Notes: a model not told the origin generated them from the sequence alone. A stretch of 64,000 nucleotides of DNA from Paenarthrobacter sp. AR 02 (GCF_021538675.1 NZ_JAJUKH010000001.1:744001-808000), one strand, 5' to 3'; counted from the first letter of the stretch, positions 32,756 through 41,641 are shown. Numbers and translations are program-made.

Positions 32756-33793
32756 CTAAATGCCGTCCGGAAGCAGCTCCCCATAAGCCGGAACCACTTG
32801 CCCGGTGGCAGTGGAGTCTGGGTTGAGCATCCAGCCGACGCGCTTTGCCGTGTTCAACATGACCACGCTTTCCACCAGTTCAATGCCCGGAATGCGCTGT
32901 TGGATCATGAGCTCCAACTCCATGACGTCGGCCAATGAACGCAGCCACATGATCATGGTGAAGTTGGTGCGTCCCGTGGTGGATGCCGAAAAGCGGGTGT
33001 TCCTGATGGCCCGGAGTTCCGTGGCGGCGGCTTCGTGTTCTCCGGCTGGAACGTTCGCGAACCATTGAACCGTGACAGGGAAACCGGAGAACTGCTGGGC
33101 AATTTCGCAGCGGAAGGACAGCATGCGGCTGGCCAGCACACGCCCGAGTTGTCGCTGGACGGTGGCTGGATTCCGACCCAAGGCGCGGGCAATTTCCGCA
33201 GCGGTAGCGCGTCCGTCACGGGCGAGGAATGGGACGAGGGCCAGGTGGCTTTCCGGGAGCGGGACCACGATCGCGTCCTGCGCTGAGGGGTTGGCCGACT
33301 CGGGCCCCGCGAGACTCCGCAGCGCCTGCTGCTCCGCCTTGGTGAGAACGTTGAGCCGCCAGGCGTAGCCGCTGGTGTGGATCCGGGTGCAGAGGGCCGT
33401 TTGGTATTTGGTGAGCCCTTGGATTTCCTTCAGCTTGGGAAGCAACAGGGTGCTGAACTGTTCCAGGTCCTGGGTGATGACGGTGAGAGTGAGGTCGCGG
33501 TTGCTGGCCGCCTCTTCCACGGTGATCACTTCGGGGAGCTGGGCAACAGCGGCCGTGACGTTGGGCCTGAGGTGCATCTCGCAGTCGATGTCCACCATGG
33601 CCAGGCACATGTCCTTCGGATCACCCATCAGGTGGGCCGTGGTCCAGGCTGCACCTGCCGCCCGGAGGCGCTCCCATCGGGCAGCCAGCGTGGTGCCGTG
33701 GACGCCTAGTACCTGACCGGCGTCGGACCAGCTGATCCGGGGCGAAATCTGGAGTGCGTTGACCAGGCGCAGGTCTTCCTCGCTGAGTTCCAT
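32756..33793 (-). CDS. Tandem-duplicated Lrp/AsnC-family regulator
   Basis: A 345-residue double-length Lrp protein. It has HTH 1 (about 5-50: LRLVNALQISPRISWSDAGQVLGVHGTTLAARWERL), RAM domain 1 (about 60-140), HTH 2 (about 178-230: LVPFLARDGRATAAEIARALGRNPATVQRQLGRV) and RAM domain 2 (about 235-320). Normal Lrp proteins are about 150 residues, so this is a fused dimer. It is divergent from an M20 amidohydrolase-MHS transporter operon and probably regulates it in response to an amino-acid-like ligand. GATAAT on this strand (33800-33805) ends 6 nt before the ATG, so the mRNA may be leaderless. Confidence 0.9.
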   Translation of the reverse strand: MELSEEDLRLVNALQISPRISWSDAGQVLGVHGTTLAARWERLRAAGAAWTTAHLMGDPKDMCLAMVDIDCEMHLRPNVTAAVAQLPEVITVEEAASNRDLTLTVITQDLEQFSTLLLPKLKEIQGLTKYQTALCTRIHTSGYAWRLNVLTKAEQQALRSLAGPESANPSAQDAIVVPLPESHLALVPFLARDGRATAAEIARALGRNPATVQRQLGRVLASRMLSFRCEIAQQFSGFPVTVQWFANVPAGEHEAAATELRAIRNTRFSASTTGRTNFTMIMWLRSLADVMELELMIQQRIPGIELVESVVMLNTAKRVGWMLNPDSTATGQVVPAYGELLPDGI

Positions 33794-33812
33794 GAGTCCA
33801 TTATCCAGAACC

Positions 33813-33856
33813 AGTGCATGATTCCTGCAATATCGCGAAATTTAGTGCATATTTTC
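33813..33856. promoter_or_regulatory. Candidate Lrp-type binding region
   Basis: AGTGCAT occurs at 33813 and 33844, 31 bp (about three turns) apart. The second lies in an imperfect GAAA...TTTC palindrome (33837-33856). It sits between the divergent lrp-like and amidohydrolase genes. Confidence 0.45.
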
Positions 33857-33931
33857 AGATGTTTAGGAGCATGTGAATCACGTCACCCCACAATGGCTTA
33901 AGGAACCCGCCCCCAAGCACCAGGAGCACAA

Positions 33932-35149
33932 ATGACCATCGTGGCCGACGCCAAGGAAATGCAGGACGACATCGTCCGACTCCGCCATGACCTCCACCGT
34001 GAACCGGAGATCGGCCTGCATCTTCCCCGCACCCAGGAAAAGGTGCTCAAGGCGCTGGACGGACTCCCCTACGAGATTACGCTCGGCAAGGAAACGACGT
34101 CGGTCACCGCGGTTCTGCGCGGCGGCGCCGCCCACGCCTCAGCCGAGAAGCCCGTCGTGCTGCTGCGTGCGGACATGGACGGACTTCCGGTGCAGGAACG
34201 CACCGGCGTGGATTACACGTCCCGGGTGGACGGCGCCATGCACGCCTGCGGCCACGATCTCCACACCTCCATGCTTGCCGGCGCGGCAACAATCCTCGCG
34301 GAGCGTCGCGACCAGCTGGCCGGAGATGTCATCCTCATGTTTCAGCCCGGCGAGGAGGGCTACGACGGTGCAAGCTACATGCTGAAGGAGGGCGTCCTGG
34401 ACGCCGCCGGCCGTCGTGCGGACACCGCCTACGGAATGCACGTCTTCTCCTCCCTTGAACCCCACGGCCAATTCGTCACCAAGCCCGGCGTCATGCTGAG
34501 CTCCTCCGACGGCCTGGTGGTCACGGTGCTGGGCGCGGGTGGCCACGGTTCGGCCCCGCACGCTGCGAAGGACCCCGTGACCGCCGCGGCCGAGATGGTC
34601 ACCGCCCTGCAGGTCATGGTCACGCGCCAGTTCAACATGTTCGATCCCGTGGTCCTGACAGTCGGCGTCCTGCACGCCGGTACCAAGCGCAACGTCATCC
34701 CCGAGACTGCCCGCATCGAAGCAACCATCAGGACCTTCTCCGAAGCGTCCCGGCAGAAGATGATGGAAGTGGTACCCCGGCTGCTCCAGGGCATCGCCGT
34801 AGCCCACGGCTTGGAGGTGGACGTGCACTACCAGGAGGAATACCCCCTCACCATCAACAACGAGCACGAGACCACCACTGCGGAGAAAGTCATCGCCGGA
34901 ATGTTCGGCGACTCCCGCCACACCCGGATGGCCACACCGCTCAGCGGCTCCGAGGATTTCTCCCGGGTCCTCGCCGAAGTTCCCGGGACATTCGTGGGGC
35001 TGAGCGCCGTTGCCCCCGGCGCCGACCACACAACGTCGCCGTTCAACCACTCGCCTTACGCAATGTTCGACGACGGCGTCCTCACCGACGGTGCCGCGCT
35101 GTACGCCGAACTCGCCGTGTCCCGCATCGCTGCCCTCGCCGGCAACTGA
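33932..35149 (+). CDS. M20-family amidohydrolase
   Basis: A 405-residue M20D amidohydrolase. RLRHDLHREPEIGLHLPRTQEKV is the typical start. VLLRADMDGLPVQERTG, MHACGHDLHTSMLAGAA, LMFQPGEEGYDGASYML and GAGGHGSAPHAAKDP carry metal and dimerisation motifs, and PLSGSEDFSRVL the last ligand. It hydrolyses an N-acyl or amide bond in an amino-acid conjugate (family knowledge). It forms an operon with an MHS transporter 31 bp downstream and is divergent from the tandem Lrp regulator. The set looks like an import-and-cleave module for an amino-acid derivative. Confidence 0.93.
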   Translation: MTIVADAKEMQDDIVRLRHDLHREPEIGLHLPRTQEKVLKALDGLPYEITLGKETTSVTAVLRGGAAHASAEKPVVLLRADMDGLPVQERTGVDYTSRVDGAMHACGHDLHTSMLAGAATILAERRDQLAGDVILMFQPGEEGYDGASYMLKEGVLDAAGRRADTAYGMHVFSSLEPHGQFVTKPGVMLSSSDGLVVTVLGAGGHGSAPHAAKDPVTAAAEMVTALQVMVTRQFNMFDPVVLTVGVLHAGTKRNVIPETARIEATIRTFSEASRQKMMEVVPRLLQGIAVAHGLEVDVHYQEEYPLTINNEHETTTAEKVIAGMFGDSRHTRMATPLSGSEDFSRVLAEVPGTFVGLSAVAPGADHTTSPFNHSPYAMFDDGVLTDGAALYAELAVSRIAALAGN

Positions 35150-35180
35150 CTCCCAGCCCCTCCCCCACTTGGAGAATGAC

Positions 35181-36473
35181 ATGACCGCTACCGTAGGAAC
35201 GACCCCCGAGGTCAAAGTCCACAAGTCCCATGTGCGAACGCTCGTCGGAACGGGCATTGGCAACGCCGTCGAATGGTACGACTGGGCCATCTACGCCACA
35301 TTCTCGCCCTTCATCGCGAGCGCCCTGTTCAGCCAGGCGGACCCCACGTCGGCCGTCCTGTCCACCCTGGCGATCTTCGCCGTCGGGTTCGTTGCCCGGC
35401 CCTTCGGCGGTTTCGTCTTCGGCTGGATCGGCGACCGCATCGGCCGTAAAACCTCCATGACTTTCGCGGTGGCATTGGGAGCCGTGGGCAGCCTCATGAT
35501 CGGTATCGCACCGACGTTCGCAGCTGTGGGCGCGTTCGCTTCGGTGATGCTCCTGGTCGCCCGCCTCATCCAAGGCCTGGCGCACGGTGGTGAGTTGCCG
35601 TCGTCGCAAACGTATTTGTCTGAAATGGCTCCAAAGGAAAAGCGCGGCTTCTGGGCCACCCTCATCTACACCTCCGGCACGGCCGGAATCCTCGCGGGAA
35701 CGTTGCTGGGCGCTATCCTCACCGCTGTACTGAGCAAGGAAGAGATGAGCGCGTGGGGCTGGCGGATCCCGTTCCTCGTGGGTGGCGCGCTGGGTGTCTA
35801 CGCCCTGGTTATGCGGGCCAAGATGAAGGAAACCGAAGCGTTCGAAGCTGAGGCCCCCAAAGAGAAGCGACTGCCGGTCTGGCCGCAGATCGTCAAGTAC
35901 CGCAAGCAGGCGTTGCAGGTTATCGGCCTCACCGTTGGCCTGACCGTTGTGTACTACATCTGGGGCGTTGTGGCTCCGAGCTATGCGGCGACTTCCCTGA
36001 AGATGGACCGCGGTGCGGCCCTGTGGGCGGGTGTGATCGCAAATGTTGTCTTCATCGCAGCCCTGCCGTTCTGGGGCAAACTGTCCGACCGGATCGGCCG
36101 CAAGCCCGTCATCATCGCTTCGTCCGCGGGCGCCGCACTGCTGCACTTCCCCATGACGTGGCTGCTGAAGGATTCACCCTGGCAGTTGGCAGTGTCCATG
36201 TCCGTGATGCTGTTCTTCATCGCAGGCAGCGCAGCCATTGTTCCCGCTGTCTACGCGGAGCTGTTCCCGACGCACATCCGCACCATCGGCGTCGGCGTCC
36301 CGTACTCCATCTGCGTGGCCGCCTTCGGTGGCACAGCTCCGTACCTGCAGACCTGGCTCGGAAGCATCGGGCAGGGCTACCTGTTCAATGTCTACGCGGT
36401 GATCCTCTTGCTTGTGGGCATCGTGTTCGCCTTCTCGATTCCGGAAACGAAGGGCAAGGACCTCACCGTCTAG
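35181..36473 (+). CDS. MFS transporter, metabolite:H+ symporter (MHS) family
   Basis: A 430-residue 12-helix MFS carrier. GTGIGNAVEWYDWAIYATFSPFIA is the MHS-type first helix. FGWIGDRIGRKTSM is motif A of the first half and WGKLSDRIGRKPVII its counterpart in the second. The start has GGAG 6 nt upstream. MHS members import organic acids, betaines or amino acid derivatives with protons. Operon position after an M20 amidohydrolase suggests it brings in the conjugate that enzyme cleaves. Palindrome B4 follows the stop. Confidence 0.93.
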   Translation: MTATVGTTPEVKVHKSHVRTLVGTGIGNAVEWYDWAIYATFSPFIASALFSQADPTSAVLSTLAIFAVGFVARPFGGFVFGWIGDRIGRKTSMTFAVALGAVGSLMIGIAPTFAAVGAFASVMLLVARLIQGLAHGGELPSSQTYLSEMAPKEKRGFWATLIYTSGTAGILAGTLLGAILTAVLSKEEMSAWGWRIPFLVGGALGVYALVMRAKMKETEAFEAEAPKEKRLPVWPQIVKYRKQALQVIGLTVGLTVVYYIWGVVAPSYAATSLKMDRGAALWAGVIANVVFIAALPFWGKLSDRIGRKPVIIASSAGAALLHFPMTWLLKDSPWQLAVSMSVMLFFIAGSAAIVPAVYAELFPTHIRTIGVGVPYSICVAAFGGTAPYLQTWLGSIGQGYLFNVYAVILLLVGIVFAFSIPETKGKDLTV

Positions 36474-36484
36474 GCTCTCTTTCG

Positions 36485-36543
36485 TTGCGAGGCCCGCTCT
36501 GCATGCTTACCCGAGGTTTTGGGGTGCAGAGCGGGCCTCACAA
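36485..36543. repeat. Palindromic gene-end element B4
   Basis: TTGCGAGGCCCGCTCTGCA (36485-36503) pairs with 36525-36543 with a single G-T mismatch. It lies between two convergent transporter genes and ends 2 bp before the next stop codon. Confidence 0.9.
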
Positions 36544-36545
36544 CA

Positions 36546-37823
36546 TTAAACGAAGCGGTCACGGCCAGCGCGGTAGCCGAAGAAGGCGGCGAGTACCCCG
36601 ATCACCAGGAAAAGGATCCCCGCTGCAGCAAAGCCGCCCGTGGCCTGGTGAAGCTGGCCCACCATCAAGGTGCCAACAGAACCTACTCCGTAGCCCACGC
36701 CCTGCATCATCCCGGACAGATTCGCTGCCGTGTGGGAGTCCCGGGTTCGGACCATGATCATGGTCAGGGCCACGGCAGTCAGGGAACCCTGACCCAGGCC
36801 ATTGAGCCCGGTCCAGACCCAGATGAGTTCCGTCGGGCCAAAGATCGTCAGCGCAAAACCGCCACCCGTCATGAGCGCCACCAGCGTGTTGATGATCCGT
36901 TGGTCCTTGAAGCGTGTAGCCAGGGCCGGGGCAAACAGCGAGCCAAGCATCTGGAGCACGATCGACACCGACACGATCAACCCGGCCGTTCCGCCGTCGA
37001 CTCCCCGCTCACGCAGAATCGGCGCCATCCAGGCGAACACGCTGAAGGACATCATGGCCTGCAGCACCATGAACAGGGTGACCTGCCATGCCACCGCTGA
37101 ACGCCAAACGTTCGCGCCACTGCGAACGGCCTGGTGTTTTACCGTGGGCTGGCGGATTGCCAACGGCAGGAAAAGCAAAAGCACGACGGCTGCTGGAACC
37201 GCCCAGAACCACAGCGCCGACGTCCACTGCCCGGTAGCCGCAAACACCGGATACGTGAAGCCGGCACCAAGTGCGGCGGACGCGCAGATGGCCGTTGTGT
37301 AGAGCCCACCCATCAGGCCCAGCCGGTGCGGGAAGTCCCGCTTTACTACGCCGGGAAGAAGCACGTTGCACAACGCGATGGCGGCACCGCACGCCGCCGT
37401 TCCGATCAAGAGCGTAGGGAGATGTCCGGCACCGCCTATGTCGGCCGGACGCAGGAGCAACCCCGCGGTGAGGACAACCATGGCGCCGAGCAGCACCCGC
37501 TCGGCCCCGAACCTGCGGGCAAGGATGGGAGCCAGAGGCGCGAAGACGCCCAACAAGGTGACCGGCACAGTGGTGAGGACAACCAGCGCCCAGCCCGGCA
37601 GGCCGACGTCGGACGTGATTTCCGGAAGCACCGCTGAGAAACTCGAGAAGACCGTCCGGAGGTTCAAGCCAATGAGCACCAGGCAGATGGCCAGGTAAAC
37701 CAGGCCCCTCTTGCCGCGCAACTGCGTGGGGTCAGCAGGTGGTTCTTCGTTGGTTTCGGCGTCTACCGCGATTGACGGCGGGACTTGATCCGTGGGGTAG
37801 CCGGGCTTCTGGGAGGAGGTCAC
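36546..37823 (-). CDS. MFS transporter, CynX/NimT-like
   Basis: A 425-residue MFS carrier with a 38-residue polar N-terminus and 12 helices. LNLRTVFSSFSAVLPEITSDVGLPGW and LLGVFAPLAPILARRFGAERVLL are typical of the CynX/NimT (cyanate, 2-nitroimidazole) group, where the first loop replaces the usual motif A. The substrate cannot be inferred. It starts with GTG at 37823. It is convergent with the MHS transporter across palindrome B4. A PPOX-family gene lies 70 bp upstream on the same strand. Confidence 0.88.
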   Translation of the reverse strand: MTSSQKPGYPTDQVPPSIAVDAETNEEPPADPTQLRGKRGLVYLAICLVLIGLNLRTVFSSFSAVLPEITSDVGLPGWALVVLTTVPVTLLGVFAPLAPILARRFGAERVLLGAMVVLTAGLLLRPADIGGAGHLPTLLIGTAACGAAIALCNVLLPGVVKRDFPHRLGLMGGLYTTAICASAALGAGFTYPVFAATGQWTSALWFWAVPAAVVLLLFLPLAIRQPTVKHQAVRSGANVWRSAVAWQVTLFMVLQAMMSFSVFAWMAPILRERGVDGGTAGLIVSVSIVLQMLGSLFAPALATRFKDQRIINTLVALMTGGGFALTIFGPTELIWVWTGLNGLGQGSLTAVALTMIMVRTRDSHTAANLSGMMQGVGYGVGSVGTLMVGQLHQATGGFAAAGILFLVIGVLAAFFGYRAGRDRFV

Positions 37824-37893
37824 ACGTCCTATTCTGTCAGCCGGCGCTTACTGGGCCTCAGCTGGCAGCCATTGCCCCCGATGTGACCCGATC

Positions 37894-38454
37894 TCAGGGG
37901 ACGATTTCCTGTCCGTGCCAGCCACCGCCGTCGCGGGTGAACTGCCAGCGGATGTGGGGGTCGCCCGAGAGGTCCAACCAGTCCAGATCCGTCATGTCGA
38001 TCCTGATCCAGGCGAAACGCTCCACGGCCGTCTCGTCATCATCGGGGCCATCAGCAGGCCGATCCGGGAGGGGAGTTCCCGGAACCAGGCGGGACGCATA
38101 AAGGTGCCGGCTGCTCGGGCTGAACCGCTCCCATGCCCGGCGTCGTTCCTTCTCATCGTCGACCACCGCGGCATCACCTCTGATGCGCAACTGAACCCCG
38201 CGGTCGTCGTCGTAGAAGGTCAGTGCCACCCGTGGCTGGTGGTCAATCTCGGCGACCTTACGGGACAGGGTATTGGTGGCCACCATGAGCCGGCCAGCGG
38301 CGCGGTCCACCTCCCGGACGATGACCGCACGGACCCGTGGTCCTCCATCCGCTCCCGTGGTGCCCAGGAAACCGAGCGTAAAAGGGGTGCGCCCCTCCGT
38401 GGCCGCCACCAAGGATCCCAGCACCTGCTCCAGCGTCTCGCCGCTTGTGTTCAT
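37894..38454 (-). CDS. Pyridoxamine-5'-phosphate-oxidase-family FMN protein (Alr4036-like)
   Basis: A 186-residue split-barrel flavoprotein. FTLGFLGTTGADGGPRVRAVIVREVDRAAGRLMVATNTLSRKVAEIDHQPRVALTFYDDDRGVQLRIRG is the FMN-binding half. ERFSPSSRHLYASRLVPGTPL and a WIRIDMTDLDWLDLSGDPHIRWQF end are typical of the Alr4036/PdxH-like group. It may not be true PdxH, since the C-terminal pyridoxal-binding Arg/His pattern is not evident. ATG 38454 is chosen with AGGGCA just upstream. It is divergent from trmB. Confidence 0.85.
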   Translation of the reverse strand: MNTSGETLEQVLGSLVAATEGRTPFTLGFLGTTGADGGPRVRAVIVREVDRAAGRLMVATNTLSRKVAEIDHQPRVALTFYDDDRGVQLRIRGDAAVVDDEKERRRAWERFSPSSRHLYASRLVPGTPLPDRPADGPDDDETAVERFAWIRIDMTDLDWLDLSGDPHIRWQFTRDGGGWHGQEIVP

Positions 38455-38628
38455 TGCCCTGGCCAACCGGGAGACACAACGCGGCATTCACAGTTCGGGC
38501 GGATCTCCAGCATCAGGCAACTCTATCCACAGGGCACAACTCCCCCGGGCGCGGCCGCGGACTGGCACTGGTCGTCTGATCCGGAACGCAGAGAATCCCC
38601 GCATCCGAACCAAAGTATTCTGGAAGGG

Positions 38629-39534
38629 ATGAGTGAAACCCCAGATTCCCCGCGACCAGTCACGCCCGGCACCCAGGCTTCGTTCGGCACCTACGGCGGC
38701 CGCCCGGTCAGCTTTGTGCGCCGGGGCACCCGCTTGCAGGGCCGCAGGCAGGCCGCTTGGGAAGAGCACGCCGAGCGCTGGGCCATCCAGGTGCCCCGCC
38801 ACGTCGCCAACACCTCGGTCCACCCGGATTACACGTTCGACGCCGAGGCCGTGTTTGGTCGCAAGGCTCCGCTGATCGTCGAGATCGGTTCCGGGTTGGG
38901 CGATGCCGTGGTCCACGCAGCCGAGCAGAACCCCGACAAGGACTTCCTTGCCGTCGAGGTCTACACGCCGGGACTGGCCAACACCATCATCAAGATCAAC
39001 AGCCGCGGGCTGACCAACGTCCGCGTCGTGGAAGCCAACGCTCCCGAGGTTCTCGAGTCCATGCTTCCGCCCGGGTCGGTCAGCGAACTCTGGGTGTTCT
39101 TCCCGGATCCCTGGCATAAGGCACGGCACCACAAACGCCGCCTGATCCAGCCGGCGTTCGCGGCCGTGGCGGCCAAGGCACTGGAAAAGGGTGGCTACTG
39201 GCGCATCGCCACGGACTGGTCCAACTATGCCGTGCACGTCCGGGAAGTCCTGGCCGGCTCCACGGAGTTTGAGAACATGCATGACGGCGAGCGCAGTGGC
39301 GAGGAGAGCCCGCTGACGCAAGTCTGGCAATCCGGCGTCGAGTCCGTTGTGGGTGGCGCTCCGGTCCGGGAGGGCCGCGCCCCGGTCAGCACGGAGCACA
39401 CGGGCCCGAACGAAGGCGTGGACCAGGAGGGCGGCTGGGCTCCGCGCTTCGAGGGCCGCATCCGGACGAGCTTCGAGAACAAAGCCCATGAGGCCGGCCG
39501 CATGATTTTCGACCTCACATACCGCAAGATCTAG
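38629..39534 (+). CDS. trmB: tRNA (guanine-N7)-methyltransferase
   Basis: A 301-residue TrmB that methylates G46 of tRNA. The SAM site is IVEIGSGLGDAVVHAAEQNPDKDFLAVEVYTPGLANTI, and the catalytic Asp region is SELWVFFPDPWHKARHHKRRLIQ, the family fingerprint. It carries an N-terminal extension of about 50 residues and an acidic insert of about 40 residues (SVVGGAPVREGRAPVS...) before FEGRIRTSFENKAHEAGRMIFDL. TATTCT at 38616-38621 ends 7 nt before the ATG, and GGAAGGG lies between, so initiation could be leaderless or very short-leadered. Two small genes follow closely and may be co-transcribed. Confidence 0.94.
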   Translation: MSETPDSPRPVTPGTQASFGTYGGRPVSFVRRGTRLQGRRQAAWEEHAERWAIQVPRHVANTSVHPDYTFDAEAVFGRKAPLIVEIGSGLGDAVVHAAEQNPDKDFLAVEVYTPGLANTIIKINSRGLTNVRVVEANAPEVLESMLPPGSVSELWVFFPDPWHKARHHKRRLIQPAFAAVAAKALEKGGYWRIATDWSNYAVHVREVLAGSTEFENMHDGERSGEESPLTQVWQSGVESVVGGAPVREGRAPVSTEHTGPNEGVDQEGGWAPRFEGRIRTSFENKAHEAGRMIFDLTYRKI

Positions 39535-39555
39535 CCAGGACTTATTGGGGGAACC

Positions 39556-39948
39556 ATGAGCTACCAGCCGCCGGTCGATTACTACCAGCAACCCCAACGG
39601 TCCGGCAATCGTGGCCTGGGCGCCGGCATCACCAGCATCATCTCCGCGGTCCTTTCACCCATCGCGGCGGTTGTCAGCATCCCCTTGGGCGTAGCAGCCG
39701 TCGCTTCGGCGGTGAGCCGCTACAACCAGGGCAACGATGCCTGGTGGTTCGGCGCTTTGGTGCTGGCGGGTGTCGCTGTCCTGCTCGCCATCGTGGCCGT
39801 GGTCTGTGGGCTGATCGCTGTGTTCCGAGCCGGGCGAATGAACGCGGGCCGCATTACCGGCATCATCGGGCTTGCGATCATGGCGGTCAACATTTTTGGT
39901 GTGGTCTTCATGGTCTTCCTTGTGGTCGGCGCGGGGCAGGGGAACTAA
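39556..39948 (+). CDS. DUF4190-like small membrane protein
   Basis: A 130-residue membrane protein. A Tyr/Pro/Gln-rich start (SYQPPVDYYQQPQRSG) precedes three hydrophobic segments (about 20-45, 57-83, 95-125), with the RAGRMNAGRITGIIGLAI loop. The pattern fits the DUF4190-type actinobacterial membrane proteins. GGGGGAACC lies just before the ATG. It sits 21 bp after trmB, and the next gene begins 1 bp after its stop. No function is known. Confidence 0.78.
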   Translation: MSYQPPVDYYQQPQRSGNRGLGAGITSIISAVLSPIAAVVSIPLGVAAVASAVSRYNQGNDAWWFGALVLAGVAVLLAIVAVVCGLIAVFRAGRMNAGRITGIIGLAIMAVNIFGVVFMVFLVVGAGQGN

Positions 39949-39949
39949 G

Positions 39950-40438
39950 ATGCCGCAGGTCCGCGCCGAGCGCCTCATCCGCCTCGATCCCGAAACAGCT
40001 TTCGCGCTCTCCCAGACCACTGGCGCCTTCCGTCTCAAGTGGGATCCGTTCATCTCTTCGCAAAGCTTCCTGGACGGCGCCACGACGGCCGGCAAGGGCG
40101 TGCGCACCAGGACTGTGTCACGCATGGGCCTGAAAATGGTCAGCGAATACGTCTCGTACGCGCCACCGCGCAACGTGGGCATGACCATGGTCACCGGGCC
40201 TTGGTTCTTTGAGAACTTTGGTGGCGGTTGGCGGTTCACAGCGGACGACGGCGGCACCCGGGCAGTCTGGAAGTACACCTTTTCGTGCCGCCCGGCGCTG
40301 CTGAAGCCGGTGGCAGAGCGGATCGGCAGCTGGCTGCTTGGCCGGGAAATCGAGCGACGCATCGAGGCGTTCGCCAAGGCCTGCGAGGATCCTGCCCTCG
40401 TGGCAGAGCTCCGGTCGCAGGAGGCCACGGAGCGCTGA
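39950..40438 (+). CDS. SRPBCC (START-like) family protein
   Basis: A 162-residue polyketide-cyclase/START-fold protein. RAERLIRLDPETAFALSQTTGAFRLKWDPFI gives the first strand and helices, then SRMGLKMVSEYVSYAPPRNVGMTMVTGPWFFENFGGGWRFTADDGGTRAVWKYTF forms the antiparallel sheet, and a long C-terminal helix follows. It would bind a hydrophobic ligand in the barrel; no ligand is known. The start is 1 bp after the preceding stop, so translation is coupled. It is convergent with the anti-sigma gene with 3 bp between. Confidence 0.82.
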   Translation: MPQVRAERLIRLDPETAFALSQTTGAFRLKWDPFISSQSFLDGATTAGKGVRTRTVSRMGLKMVSEYVSYAPPRNVGMTMVTGPWFFENFGGGWRFTADDGGTRAVWKYTFSCRPALLKPVAERIGSWLLGREIERRIEAFAKACEDPALVAELRSQEATER

Positions 40439-40441
40439 GGC

Positions 40442-41116
40442 CTAAGGCACCGAAATCGACGCCACGGTCTTCTCGGTGTCGTCACGCAACTCAACACCGG
40501 CAATGCCCGCCAACTGCACCGGGGTTGCGCCGGTGATCTTGATCCGGCCGCTTGGTGTCGCTGTCCAGCCACAGGTTCGTTCCTCGGCCCCGTCCCTGCC
40601 CTTCACCCACAAATACAACGTCCCTTGGAGGGGCATGCTCCGGCCTTCCACCTCTAGCTCGGTGCCCCAAGTTTTCTTCACCATGCCCACCGTCAGCTGT
40701 AATCCGCTGTCCGACTGGAGCGAGTAGCTCGCATCAGGCTTCGGTGCCTGGTTCAGCAGCGGCCCGGCAAGGAACCCAACTGCCAGGCAAGCAGCGGCGA
40801 CTGCACCCACCAGAGCCGCCCACCGGCGTCGTGATTTCCGCCTGCGGACCGACAAATCGACCAGCACCTTCTCCGGAAGCGCCTCGGGCAGAGGTTCCAG
40901 CGGCGCGAGGGCGCCGGCACCCCCCGCCGCGGTGAGGGCGACAGCGTCAGCCGCGGGGACGGCGTCGAGCAAGGCGGGGAGGCTTTCCAGTTCCTCCAGC
41001 TCGTGACGGCAGTCGGCACAATGGGCGAGGTGGTCCCGGAAGGCGGCCTCCTCCACGGGGTCGAGCCCGCCCAAAAGATAGGCGCCCAGCAATTGGTGGA
41101 CGGAGTTGCCGTTCAT
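40442..41116 (-). CDS. Zinc-finger anti-sigma factor (RskA-like)
   Basis: A 224-residue membrane anti-sigma factor. The N-terminal ZAS domain has HLAHCADCRHELEEL (His-x3-Cys-x2-Cys). A membrane helix lies at about 98-121 (RRWAALVGAVAAACLAVGFLAGPLL), and the outside domain ends TGATPVQLAGIAGVELRDDTEKTVASI, a RskA-type C-terminal region. It would hold the sigma factor at the membrane and release it by regulated proteolysis (family knowledge). Its ATG overlaps the sigma stop (ATGA), the classic arrangement. Confidence 0.92.
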   Translation of the reverse strand: MNGNSVHQLLGAYLLGGLDPVEEAAFRDHLAHCADCRHELEELESLPALLDAVPAADAVALTAAGGAGALAPLEPLPEALPEKVLVDLSVRRRKSRRRWAALVGAVAAACLAVGFLAGPLLNQAPKPDASYSLQSDSGLQLTVGMVKKTWGTELEVEGRSMPLQGTLYLWVKGRDGAEERTCGWTATPSGRIKITGATPVQLAGIAGVELRDDTEKTVASISVP

Positions 41117-41610
41117 CGTTCCACCCCCATTTCGTCAAGGATTGTTCGGAGGGCTTTCACAGCATAGAAAGCCCGGGATTTTACGGTTCCCGCCGGGATG
41201 TTCAGCTGCAGTGCTGCCTCACTGACGGTGAACCGCTGGTAGTGCAAGGCCACCAGGACCTCGCGGTGTTCGTGGCTGAGCCGGAGCAGGGCCTCCTCCA
41301 TGAGGACCCGGTTCAGCAGCTCATCGACGCGTTCGGTGGCGGCATGGTCGGGAAGGTCGTGTTCTCCGGTTTCGGCAGGACGGCGCTGCGCCTTCCGATA
41401 ATTGTCGATGATCACGTTGCGTGCCGTGCGGAAGAGGTAGCTGCGGAGGCTGCCCGTGATTTGTGGGGCATGCTGCCACACTTTCAGGATGGTCTCCTGC
41501 ACAACATCGTCGGCTTGGTGGGCGTCCGGTGTGCAGCTGAGCACAAAGCGCTTCAGGGCCGTGCCGTGGTCGCGGTAGATCGCAGCCACCACGTCCTCAT
41601 CCAGCGGCAT
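41113..41610 (-). CDS. ECF sigma factor
   Basis: A 165-residue sigma-70 family ECF factor. Region 2 is YRDHGTALKRFVLSCTPDAHQADDVVQETILKVWQHAPQITGSLRSYLFRTARNVIIDNYRK, and region 4 is LSHEHREVLVALHYQRFTVSEAALQLNIPAGTVKSRAFYAVKALRTIL. The short length and lack of a C-terminal extension fit SigK/SigL-like groups. ATG 41610 is preferred to GTG 41616 because GAAGGGG lies 5 nt before it. A TGAACC-N16-CGTCGTA promoter 32 bp upstream suggests autoregulation. It is divergent from a lipoprotein gene with the mirror-image promoter. Confidence 0.95.
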   Translation of the reverse strand: MPLDEDVVAAIYRDHGTALKRFVLSCTPDAHQADDVVQETILKVWQHAPQITGSLRSYLFRTARNVIIDNYRKAQRRPAETGEHDLPDHAATERVDELLNRVLMEEALLRLSHEHREVLVALHYQRFTVSEAALQLNIPAGTVKSRAFYAVKALRTILDEMGVER

Positions 41611-41641
41611 ATCCACCCCTTCCCGGTTGCCCCTTCGCTCA

